From Mycocentrospora acerina (taxonomy: Eukaryota > Ascomycota > Dothideomycetes > Pleosporales), in contig JAKUHH010000395.1 in the NCBI GenBank assembly GCA_022701365.1, positions 372,001-436,000 on the forward strand: a stretch of 64,000 nt of DNA, given 5' to 3'. The notes beneath the pieces are model-generated. The model was given only the letters and a program-made list of their open reading frames with translations, did not search any database and was not told the DNA's origin. Shown piece after piece: positions 34,123 through 44,173 of this stretch. Numbering within the stretch: position 1 is the first letter of the stretch; each line of letters opens with the position of its first letter. The translations under genes were made by a program, and so were the position numbers.

Positions 34123-34737
34123 AATGATCATTCCCAGTGCGGTGTTTGTAAAGATGTCATGTGTAAAGATCTCGAAGATTAATGCGTTGAGATTGCTATC
34201 GTAACAGTAGTGTCATTCCGAGTCTTTCCTCATGTAGCACATTACCCGAGCAACTACCCTTGAACGTATTCTCCTTCTACACAACTCCCTTATCTCTACC
34301 ATATGACTTATCTCTCTTGCAGCTGCTTTGGGTCCTCATGTCTCAATTCCCCACTGTGTTCTGTGGAGATGCTTTGATCTCTTCTTGATCAGGTATTAAC
34401 GGTTTTACGTGCCGCCCCGTCGTTGGATTGGATGACATACGCTATTGATCACGCCATTCACGACCTGACTCGGGACACGACCACCAGTTTTCCTATCAAT
34501 ATTGGGACTAACTAAAATGACTTATTCTTGAGCTACATACGTCGAGTTCCAATGGACCCCTGCCTCGTTTGTGGAACCTGACATGGTTATGGGGTTGTAA
34601 ACATCAGTCACAGTTGCAAGTTCCGGATCCCAGCCACTTCTCTTGCAGCAACTCACAAACCATATCCGAACTCATACACTCCTCCCAAAACGATTTGGTA
34701 GATTTTTTACTGCATCCGTCTGAAACCAGAAAACGAT
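34123..34737. other. Intergenic region
   Basis: About 615 bases between the solute-binding protein and the NTPase-FGE gene, both on the plus strand. It contains pyrimidine-rich stretches and no supported frame. It should hold a terminator and the promoter of the fusion gene. Confidence 0.5.
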
Positions 34738-36849
34738 ATGGCGACCGATAGTCCAGACATTGACTACTGCCCAGCCAACATATCGGTCTTCAGCAGTGCA
34801 CCACTTCTTATACTATCCTCCAACCACACCATCGACCTAGTTACAGGCTACATCTCGCTCCTCATCAACTATACACACGAAGACAAAGCCGCCAAAGGCC
34901 TCCGAAAGCGCAAACCTGATGATGTACCTGAACCACCCATCTACTTCACAGCACTGGAGCTGGTGCGTGATAATCGGTTACTGATGTTAAGCGCACAATC
35001 TGGCAGTGGAAAGACCACCTTTGCAAAGTGGTTGTGTCAATGGTTGGTAGGAGTGGGAAGTCAAAAGGAGCGTGTTGAAGCTGTGGTGCGCAATGAGTTT
35101 GGGGATGTGAGAGAGGAGAGATGGGATGCGAGGGGCTTGATACCCTACTACTTTGTAGTGAATTCATTGCACAGTTTGAAAGAGGTTGCTGAGAAAACAG
35201 TGCCTAAGTTTTTGCTATCTTTGAAGCCTGAGGACGAAAGAGAGAAACCTACCGCACTTATTGTAATCGACACGATCGAAAAGGCAGGGCCCGAAGCACC
35301 GCACATTTTGGCGAACCTGGTTAATCTCGTCGAATATAAGAAGAATGTAAGGCTTCTTATTTTGTGCGATTCAGATGCCTGTGAAGCCTGGATTCTGCCT
35401 TCGACGATTGCACGACACACACTTCTTCCTCTTCTTGAGGCTCAGAGACGTCTGGCAGTCAGTCGACTGTTGGATATTGAGCCAACAGAAGTCAAGATCG
35501 GAGTAGGGCAAGCTGCTAAAACCCCTGCTCTCTTCGGCTTGGCGCTTCAAGCTGAAGACGTTGGAGAGGCTGCGGAGGAAGTTCTGGACAAGTGGCTTTC
35601 TGCGACTACGTCTAGCAGTATCGAAGCTGATGCGCTTGCAGCCAACACGTTCGAAGCGATCAACGAAACTATATCTAAAGGCATAGGAAATACCCCACTT
35701 GGTAACTCAAGTTGCTCCAGCAGTCCATTCTTGGCATCGTCGACCATTGTGCAGCAATTGTTAGCTGCTCGACATCTCACTCGCCTGACACCCAGTATAT
35801 CAGCCGACTTGTACGCTCATACACCATCAGTATGGGGACCTGTCATAATCAGTCAGCTTCACCGTTTAAGAGGTACCAAGGAGGCAGATAACCTCGTGAA
35901 AGAATTGATAGGAGGTACGGGTATGAATGCTCAGCGCGGTGCTTTGCTCGTTTCAGATTCGAGTATCGCAAACTACGAAGCTCATCGAGATCAGATCGCA
36001 AATTTGATGCTCCGGATCCTTGAACAAGGTGTACTTCCTACGCTCGCCAGAGCAAAAGCTGGGCGAGTACTCTCTTCCCTACACGACCCACGAGACTTGC
36101 AAATTTTGGCCACAATTCCTGCTGGCAAATTCTTTATGGGGTCAAATACACATCAAAATAGTCAGCCTGTACATGAAGTCTTCTTGGAGAAATTTTTCAT
36201 TGGGATCTATCCAGTGGTAAACAGGGACTACCTCAGATTCGTAAAGGATACGACTCGAGAATGGCAGAGTCCAGACAGGAATAAACCTGATAAGAGGAAC
36301 GTCCCAGCAACCGACCTGACCTGGCATGATGCGAATGCTTACTGTAATTGGTTGACATCCCGCTGGCGTGCCTGTCGTAAAATTAGTCAACATGAGTACG
36401 TGCGACTGCCAACAGAAGCCGAATGGGAACGAGCAGCGCGCGGTGACTTCTTAGAGACCTCCACCGGTAGCCCAACATATCCTTGGGGCACGTCATGGTG
36501 CTATGATGCCGCGAACTCGGAGGAAGTAGGATCTAATGCGCCGTGCGCAGTCGGTCTTTTTCCGAGGTATAGCTCACCATACGGATGCCTCGATATGGCC
36601 GGCCAAGTCTGGGAATGGTGTAGCACGTTGTGGGGTGAAGATATGGCGAATCCTTCTTTCCGTTATCCATGGCGTGGAGATGATGGCCGCGAAGCAAAAG
36701 AGGCGCCCCAGGCTTTACGTCGGGTTCTACGCGGCGGATGCTTTTCCAGCAGTGCTTTGAAAGTATCATGCTCTTATCGTGGAAGTTTGGAGCCTGCAGG
36801 TTACTGGCGTGGGAACGGGTTCCGAGTTGTAGTAGCGAATTGCCAATAA
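34738..36849 (+). CDS. P-loop NTPase fused to FGE-sulfatase (SUMF1-like) domain
   Basis: Single exon, 703 residues. Residues 1-80 are not recognised. A P-loop NTPase domain begins with Walker A at 86-94 (AQSGSGKTT) and Walker B at 174-181 (LIVIDTIE), followed by an all-helical region to about 450; this is NACHT/STAND-like in order, although the exact clade is not clear by eye. From about residue 455 to the end lies an FGE-sulfatase domain: IPAGKFFMGSNTHQNSQPVH, the DLTWHDANAYCNWL helix, RLPTEAEWERAARG, then DMAGQVWEWCSTLWGED, and a last RGGCFSSS...SYRG...GNGFRVV block. The cysteine pair of true formylglycine-generating enzymes, spaced five residues, is not complete: C678 fits the second position, but residue 673 is Ala. 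Catalysis as an FGE is therefore doubtful, and binding or an EgtB-like role is possible. Domain fusions of this kind are known mainly from bacterial conflict and signalling proteins. Confidence 0.88.
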   Translation: MATDSPDIDYCPANISVFSSAPLLILSSNHTIDLVTGYISLLINYTHEDKAAKGLRKRKPDDVPEPPIYFTALELVRDNRLLMLSAQSGSGKTTFAKWLCQWLVGVGSQKERVEAVVRNEFGDVREERWDARGLIPYYFVVNSLHSLKEVAEKTVPKFLLSLKPEDEREKPTALIVIDTIEKAGPEAPHILANLVNLVEYKKNVRLLILCDSDACEAWILPSTIARHTLLPLLEAQRRLAVSRLLDIEPTEVKIGVGQAAKTPALFGLALQAEDVGEAAEEVLDKWLSATTSSSIEADALAANTFEAINETISKGIGNTPLGNSSCSSSPFLASSTIVQQLLAARHLTRLTPSISADLYAHTPSVWGPVIISQLHRLRGTKEADNLVKELIGGTGMNAQRGALLVSDSSIANYEAHRDQIANLMLRILEQGVLPTLARAKAGRVLSSLHDPRDLQILATIPAGKFFMGSNTHQNSQPVHEVFLEKFFIGIYPVVNRDYLRFVKDTTREWQSPDRNKPDKRNVPATDLTWHDANAYCNWLTSRWRACRKISQHEYVRLPTEAEWERAARGDFLETSTGSPTYPWGTSWCYDAANSEEVGSNAPCAVGLFPRYSSPYGCLDMAGQVWEWCSTLWGEDMANPSFRYPWRGDDGREAKEAPQALRRVLRGGCFSSSALKVSCSYRGSLEPAGYWRGNGFRVVVANCQ

Positions 36850-37064
36850 GCCTTTGAACGAAGCATTTGTTAGTTTGTAGTACCGCTGCGCTTGTGGAAT
36901 GTGTATAAGACGCCGCGCCGTTAGGAAGTGAAGAGCCCCACCTGTCACCCCCACATTGGCCGCTTGCGCAGGACCTGCCGTCGATTGCGCCATGAGCGCG
37001 AACCCAACAATCAAAGGTACCTTGAACACCTCTTTTCCTGGAAGATTCGTCAATTTCATCCAAA

Positions 37065-37516
37065 ATGCCTATTCAAGACCATTTCCAAGCTCCTCCCTCT
37101 GCACAAAATTTACCTGTAGCCAACGATCCAGCAGACAAGCTCTTCGTCTGCTTCATCTCCTCTACAGATCCCACGACGAAGCAATCATGGTGTCCTGATG
37201 TTCGGGCCGCGTTGCCACGTCTCGAAAAAACATTCTCCGACCAAAATGCACCAAGGCTAGTTTATGTACATGTTGGGCAGAGACCAGAGTATGTTCTTTC
37301 CTCAAATGGGCGCGGGCTTCGTGTGCTTGAGCGTTACTTACCGGATTACTTAGATGGAAGGCATTAGACAACGTGTACAGGAAAACATGGGGTGTCAATG
37401 CTGTCCCTACGTTGGTACGCTACCAGCGTATTGATGGCGAAGTGACGGCAACAGGCCGCTTGGTAGAGGCGGAGGTCATTGATGACAAGAAGTATCTCAG
37501 TTTTGTCAGCGAATGA
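37065..37516 (+). CDS. TXNDC17-like (DUF953) thioredoxin-fold protein
   Basis: Two exons, 37065-37288 and 37354-37516, give 128 residues. The sequence matches the TRP14/TXNDC17 family: KLFVCFISSTDPTTKQSWCP at the active site, LVYVHVGQRPEWKALDNVYR across the splice junction and TWGVNAVPTLVRYQRIDGEV, which contains the cis-proline (VPT). The family motif is W-C-P-D-C; here it reads W42-C43-P-D-V46, so the resolving cysteine is missing. A two-cysteine disulfide reductase role is therefore unlikely; a one-cysteine or binding role is possible. No signal peptide, so cytosolic. It follows the NTPase-FGE gene by about 215 bases on the same strand and marks the edge of the AT-rich island. Confidence 0.88.
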
Positions 37517-39004
37517 ACAAAAGGAAGCAGAAAAAGACCAGGGTGATTGAAGGACAAAAAAGGCGCTGCGGGATGAGATGGGAATAGAAGCTGATGATGT
37601 GGATGGGGTTTGAAGAGTCACATCAATTGACCGTGTCGGTAGGAGTTGCCTAGTTCCCGCATTTCACAGCATATTCAACCTTCAGGACTCTCGAAAGGGT
37701 GTCAGTGTTAGGATTGGGCTAGAATTTGTTTATGAGGACAAACTCAGTGCAGGACATATAATATCTGTTTATGTATTTTTTGATGTTACGCGGAGTGAAA
37801 CGTCTAAGGAGTTGTTAGGCCACGAGTGTAATCACAAGACTTAGAGCGTATATGTACTGTTCTAACCGGGATCACTGTACCATTATTTAATCTCGCCAGC
37901 TGCGCATTAGACGTTGTGAGGAGGGAGCGGGGAGCAAGCGACAGGAAAGAGAGGCTGTACAAACGCGGGATAGCGCAAGCAAAATATCACGAGAAACGAT
38001 TTGGTCGATAACATGGCATGGTCTACGATTAGCATGTTACAAAAGCTATGAGTCTGATCCTTTTCTTCAGCTTGGCGTTCTTGCGACGAAGTAAGAGCAT
38101 ATATATCTAAATGGGGCCTAGATTGTTGGAATGCATGTTTACTAATAACGGGAAGATGTATGACAGACTCCTCAAAACCGTACTAGTACAGACGGTGTTT
38201 CAGATTGGGGAGCCTTTTTTAACGTCCTATGGTCGTATGCGGATGTTTGATCAAGCGACGCGTTCACGTAGTTTTACGAGAGTCTGCTAACGCTTTAGCT
38301 AGTTTAGTTTCTGGCATCTCTTGCTGTTAGCCTTGCCTCTTCTTTTGCCAGATTTAACGACAGATGGCTGAGGATGAAGAGGTACTATCATTGGTAAAAG
38401 GCAGGTCGATTTCTCTTCTATATTTTGAGTCTGGGGCCACTAAAAATTATTTCCTATGACTCCTAAAAGCTACCTTATCTGCTGCAGCGGTGGTTGAGAG
38501 TTTCCCATTACTTAAGATTCAATAGGCTATGGTGTCGGCTTTAATACTTAATTAATGCTCGCATTTCCATCTACTAGCAACGGCGTTGCCGTACAAGTAC
38601 TGTGCTAAACAACCGTAACAGAGCAAGTGTAAGGTGTACGATATCACTACTCAATAATCAACTAAATAGAATAGTTACTTAAGGGGTTTCTAGCGGCATT
38701 CTAACGAAAGAATATATTGTCTATCCTCCGAGAGCGTACATTGTATAGAACAATAGATGTCGAGGGACAGCGTACAGTCAAATGTAGATGAAGCTAGATG
38801 CATTTGTTATGTAAAATCGTATAAATTAACAGGTTTGGTGGCCTTTCTCATCCACATGCTCGGCAGAATGAAGATGCTTGGGTTTACTTCTGAAAAGCTG
38901 TAATGATTTTGACTGCCTGAAATGGTGCAGAAAGCTGAATCATCTATTTCTTGACACAGTTGTATTTAGCACACTGTAAACTACGCCAAGTCCCAAAAAA
39001 TTGT
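37517..39004. other. AT-rich intergenic region, start of the gene-poor island
   Basis: Composition shifts to AT-rich soon after the thioredoxin-like gene. No supported frame, tRNA or clear repeat was found. The abundance of TA, the scarcity of CG and the frequent stops fit RIP-weathered or intergenic DNA. This is read by eye, not counted. Confidence 0.45.
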
Positions 39005-40117
39005 CTACGAAGTGTAGGTGCTTCCATTTATATACTCTACTTCTGTGAATGCCTCGCTTGGGAAACTTAACCATTCCTTTTCGCCCAACACAAACCCAAA
39101 AAAGGACTCCACAAGCGTCCTAACAATATAATCCATTCTCGGCGCCCAAATAGTGCCCAGAGATGGCGTAATCGTCTTGTTTCTCAGACCTTGTAGATCT
39201 ACCCAGTCACCCAGATCAGAAAAGTCCTGGTGGCTGCTACCTGTGACATTGAGCCATTGGTACCATTCCGACTGATTAGCGGAGAAGGGAGACCATGAAG
39301 AATCGACATTGGGAGTGTGTTCTGCGCCGGCCAGCATTAAGAAGGGTTTCTTGACGTCGGGGAGGTCGATGAATAGGCCGTCAAGGTTTATGCCGCCGAG
39401 GATGGAGGGTTCAATGGCCAATGCACCGGCTGCTGCAGCACCTCCGAGGGAATGTCCTATCGTGAAATAGTGTGTCGTGTTGAACGGCGCACCAGTCGAT
39501 TCCACATACGAGGGGTAGAGCTTCCTTATTATCGAGATGGTGTCGGAGACGCGCATATTGTAGACGGCTGCTTGCAATGTATAGTTCCAGACCGCTGTGA
39601 TATCGATTCCATAGACACCTTGCGCACCATCTGGAAGCTGGAGATAAGGAACCTCTCCCGGATGGTCAAGTGCGAGTACCGTGTAGCCTTGGGAGGCAAG
39701 TTCCGAGTTCAGCGCATTATACATGATTGCATTCTCACCACCACCTGGGGAGAATATGACAGTCGGCTTTTGCGATATACCGTATGTTTTAATATCAAGG
39801 GGCGGGGCCTGGTTCACGTTCCATGTTGTGAGGCTTTGGAGTGAATTATTTGGAAACTGGAGAATATCGCCCCAGAGTTTCGCTGTTGTAGGATCGAGAT
39901 ATGGTGCTGTGTTACTTCCAGGGATAGGAATAGTCAAGGTGGGGTAGTAGATTGTTGCTAGTAGGATTGAAGATGCATTCGCAGGAGCTACAGGGTCATT
40001 TGGCGTGATGCTGTTGAAAACATGCTGCGTGTATCCGACATGATAAGGACCTGTCGGCGGAGGAAATGGCACGGCGATAGCTGCCTGAACGAACGAGAAT
40101 ACGAGGAGAGTCAGCAT
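39005..40117 (-). CDS. Secreted PAF-acetylhydrolase-like alpha/beta hydrolase
   Basis: Single exon, 370 residues. The N-terminus MLTLLVFSFVQAAIAVP is a signal peptide. The nucleophile is S223 in IGHSLGGAAAAG, the acid is probably the Asp in GINLDGLFIDL (about 246) and the His lies in GSSHQDFSD (about 297). An oxyanion region VIFSPGGGENA precedes the elbow. The order and spacing fit the platelet-activating-factor acetylhydrolase, isoform II family, whose fungal members are secreted esterases or lipases of unknown substrate. Several N-glycosylation sequons (for example NNSL, NWT-like WNYT, NVTG) support secretion. It lies alone in AT-rich DNA and keeps normal codon use, so it seems functional. 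Confidence 0.87.
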   Translation of the reverse strand: MLTLLVFSFVQAAIAVPFPPPTGPYHVGYTQHVFNSITPNDPVAPANASSILLATIYYPTLTIPIPGSNTAPYLDPTTAKLWGDILQFPNNSLQSLTTWNVNQAPPLDIKTYGISQKPTVIFSPGGGENAIMYNALNSELASQGYTVLALDHPGEVPYLQLPDGAQGVYGIDITAVWNYTLQAAVYNMRVSDTISIIRKLYPSYVESTGAPFNTTHYFTIGHSLGGAAAAGALAIEPSILGGINLDGLFIDLPDVKKPFLMLAGAEHTPNVDSSWSPFSANQSEWYQWLNVTGSSHQDFSDLGDWVDLQGLRNKTITPSLGTIWAPRMDYIVRTLVESFFGFVLGEKEWLSFPSEAFTEVEYINGSTYTS

Positions 40118-43100
40118 AACGAAATTGCAAACGCAAGGTTGTCAGAATGAGAAACTGGACTTTGCAATCTTTTCATTGCTATCCATGGCTGGCCTAATAT
40201 CATCGTGTCAATCCTCCGCGGACATTGATCCTATCCTGGCCTTAGGCGAACGATCACCGTTCTGCTAAATACGCTGTCGGACGAGTCACGTCATGTAACA
40301 ACAGCGTAAGGCTACAGATTTACGCTCTGATTTGTTGCAGTCGATTATGTAATCACGAAGGTCGTACTTTGCAGCCAGCCTAGGTGTAAGGAAGAATCTC
40401 TTCGTACGCAAATTTAACGAGACAGCGTCACCAAAGTAACCTCCTCATAAGCTTTCTTTCAAACGTAATATACTTTTATCAATTTGTTATATTATCTTAA
40501 TAATTTCATGGACAGTAGGGACCCTTACGAAGAAAGTCGGAGACTCAATCTCGTTTGTATTCTGCTCGTAGACTCTTCCACAGAAAATAAGTTTGCTTGA
40601 TTAGGTACTGATTACAAAATCTGGTCTTTTATTATTAAGTCAGGGCGTACCCCCAGACAAATTTTCGCGGATTTCTTCTCTCCTCCTGATTGTCAGTCTC
40701 AAGTGCGACTACTTTTTGAGAGACTATCTTAAAAACTTTGATTGTACCACTCGGCTATCAATATGATCACCCAAAAAGTCTCTACTCCCGATGCACATTT
40801 GTGATTAGATCGCGTTAACATAAATCTGATCAGCCTGACTCCCGTGCGACCTACCTGACTAGCTCAATACCAATTTTTGCCACTCGCATTGCGAAAGTAT
40901 TTCATGGATTTTCTTACGTACGTGAATAAATTGAGTGAATTACAAGAAATATCACCAAACAGTAAGACATCAGCAGTGTCCGTCAGTCACACTGAGCAGA
41001 TTTTGTGCTTTCAAATAGTATTCAGTTACATTCATACATCAGTATCTAGTCAAAACTCAAAATGAACATGCACAATGTACAGCCGGCAGTCGTTGTTGAG
41101 GCTTCGTACAAACCGTAAATATGTTGACGACTGATTCTAAGATGAGCAAAATTGGCGCTTCGGTTTCGGCCCTCAATAAGACTTTCAGAGGCGCAGTGCA
41201 TATTTTGGGGGAATAAGGGCTCAAGTTCATCATTGAAGACAGAAAACCAGACTAAGAGTATAAAAGTGTGATCATGGTACTGATATTTTCCAATGTATTC
41301 TCAATCATTTTGGCGGTCAGGTATGTAGATGGTCAAAGTGTTTGTTCCAGCATCAATCGAGAAAATCACATCTGAGGAAACTCTACTGAGCATGTGGCAC
41401 ATAACATTATGGCTAGCAAAAAATCAAACACTGGCCGCAACTGAGATTCTGATCATACTTCGCTTCTTACCCGTTGTCGGGTATTTCAAAAACGAATTCT
41501 GTCGCCTCGCGTCGTACAATCTATGGGAAACAAGAAGCTTTCGAGAGGGCATGTCAAGAACAAACTGCTAATGCACAGAAATAGGATCGTTTTACCTATG
41601 CCTCAGGAACTCCAGAAAAGCGACATGGGAGCTCAAAAATATCATACAATTTCTTAAGCCACATCAACTTCACAATTTTGAATTATGAAGTATGAGTGAT
41701 AAATTGACGGATGAGTTATATATACGAATAATGCTAGTCTTATTCAGGACGCCTCCCCATGAGCGCCTGCTCACCATCATAGCACTCAGGGGAACCGTCC
41801 CTGAGACCGTTCCATAGGCCTTTCCAACACACGAGACGTTGCCTCCGTTGTGAACTTGAATATAATTTGACAAGAAATGTTTCGAGATTGCTCATAGCTC
41901 AAATTGACAGTACCTGCTCACCGACTCCCAGCATTGATGGAACCGGCATAGAAATTCGAGGCGCTAAGGCATAAAATTTATTAAGGTTTTTATATGAGTG
42001 CTTAGGTACGTGATAGACTAATATAATTTGCTATTGCGTACCTGCCAGCCAACATTGGTGCACTATCACGTGAGTGAGCATATGAGCACCTAGCGCTTAT
42101 GCATTCTCCTGTTCAAACGCTTATTATAATACAACAAGTTCCTTCTCTGATCCCTCACAGAATCGCTATCAAAAATCTAACTTTTAACATTACCGTAAAC
42201 CCTCCATGATGTCTTTTTTATGCGAGTTACAGCGCCCTCGTGATTTGCAAGATACAAAAATATGAGTCTTCTTGACCTCATTACTGTTATCAAATTTGAA
42301 ACCCTCAACATGGTGGTTAAACTGGTTCCTGTGCTGGCGCCATATACGCGTTACACTATCCGTATGAAGTTCCTCTTCATATCCTCCCACTTAGATCTTG
42401 CATAAACGATATCCAGTATAAACGTCAAGCCAATACACGCCTACAAAATCACTCTTCAAAATCTTGGTATTCTTTTTGTAGACTGTTTAGATACGGCAGA
42501 TATCAAGGAAGAGAGCTTGATCCTCTTGAGAGAAGCTAGTCAGCAGACGAAGTTCACTCACTCCTACAGCTTGCACAGGGGGCGCGTGGCTTGCTAAAGA
42601 AGAAATGATGAATACGTCTTTGTAAAGCGACACTTGATAGTAACGCAAGGATATCTGGGTAATTGAAAAGTTATGAGAGCATGTCCTTGTTGTGTAGATT
42701 TTCTGCGTGGCTGGATTTGCGGATTTGACATCGATATCTTGGCAAATTTCACTTCGATCGCGGTATCAATAATAGTGCGTAACATCCCGGATATTAGTGT
42801 GGTTGGTTAGTACTGTGATTGTGATAAGAACGCTACTAATGTGCCATTAGCCTGGATGTTACATCTTGTATCTAGCCTCAAATTCTATTAACCAGCGGTT
42901 ATGTTCCTTGTCTTATTCGAGGATTACTACCAAGCCGCGTTTGAGTCTTGCCAAGATCGCTTTTCCCCAGACACTAACCTAATTCCGACGATTGGGTACG
43001 CTCTGATAGCAACTTGAACTCGGGTACTGCTGCTGAGCTGTATGCTCAAAACATTATGCTGACCAAGTTAACGTGCTACTGAGTAATCAGTCCGCTAAAC

Positions 43101-43813
43101 TTGCCATCTGTACCAAATGACTTGCACCCATAACACACACAATGCATGTTAATCTACAATTTAAACCCATCACTCAAGCTGCTTACATGAGACCCTCTTA
43201 CAACTGGACAAGACCTATCCAGACTTTCTCGCCAGAAGAGCAGGACGAAAATACTGATGTGAAAGCGGCTAATTCGCCAGACCTCCCCATCTAGCTACAA
43301 TTGTACTGGTAGATATTAAAGCACTAATTAGCCGCGCGGTCAAAAACCACTATTGGTTGAAAGTAACTGAACTTCCGTCGTGCCATCAGGGGTCTCACTT
43401 TCGAGAAATATGGAAGTGGAGCGCGGCCCGGTCCTCACTCGGACGGATTCTCGCGATTGGAGCAGATAAGCTGGGAACACTGCAGGCCAAGCTATTGCGC
43501 CCCTCTGGCGCTTAGCATGTTGGTACGTAGCTACAGCTGATGAACTACACTGCTAATTTTGTCCACACACCAAAAGAAAGCTAGTCCGACTTCGAGACAA
43601 GTAAATGCTGTGCCGTATTGTCGTCTAATATGTATAAGTATTCGCTTCGTTTCGTGCAGTTATTTCACCATCAGCTTCCTCGTTATACAAAATCTTATCG
43701 CCATTCATACACCAATCTATTGAAAGGATTAACTTATATTTTCTATCAGGAACCTGTTGTCTTTTTTTCTCTTTATTTAGCTTTATCTGCCAAAAAATTT
43801 ATCTTTTTTCAGC
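40118..43813. other. AT-rich gene-poor island
   Basis: About 3.7 kb of mostly AT-rich sequence without a gene I can support. Short open frames (for example 41329-41571) show no domain. A GC-richer pocket at about 43270-43515 contains an open, ATG-less frame of about 80 codons ending at a TAG near 43513 and may be a relic of a coding sequence. No terminal repeats of an element were recognised by eye. Confidence 0.45.
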
Positions 43814-44173
43814 ATGTCCAAAGTCTGGAAATCGTTTAAGAGCTTTGTCCTCGATTCAGACCATTTCTTCAAATTATTCAAGAACCACAATCCAGGGCAA
43901 CGCATCATTCCAGCCAACACCGTATCTGAAAACACGCAGCACCAACTTCGCATCGACGCAGGTGAGGTAAAGGACGGTAAAAAGAATATCTACCTCCAGG
44001 CAAACTCCCAGGCCAAGAATACTGCAATCAAGAAGTTCATAAGCAAAAACGGAACCCACGCGAATATTGCCAGCGCCCAGATTGACATGAACACTCCAAA
44101 GGACCGGCAGAAGGAAGAGACTGCCAGGGTCTTGGCAGAGCTCCAAGCGGGGTATAATTCAAAGATTGGATGA
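43814..44173 (+). CDS. Small lysine-rich hypothetical protein
   Basis: An ATG frame of 119 residues in otherwise AT-rich DNA, preceded by a pyrimidine-rich stretch ending in TTTTTTCAGC directly before the ATG. The composition is protein-like, rich in Lys, Asn and Gln with a balanced hydrophobic content (NHNPGQRIIPANTVSENTQH; a C-terminal helix PKDRQKEETARVLAELQAGY). There is no signal peptide, membrane segment or known domain. It could be a real small gene, or the 3' exon of a gene whose upstream exon is not recognised, given the perfect acceptor-like CAG at 43811-43813. Unknown function. Confidence 0.4.
   Translation: MSKVWKSFKSFVLDSDHFFKLFKNHNPGQRIIPANTVSENTQHQLRIDAGEVKDGKKNIYLQANSQAKNTAIKKFISKNGTHANIASAQIDMNTPKDRQKEETARVLAELQAGYNSKIG

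Noticed and set aside
32638..36849. Bacterial contamination in the assembly
   Set aside because: The genes sit between intron-containing fungal genes with uninterrupted fungal-like intergenic DNA; contamination remains testable by reads but is not favoured.
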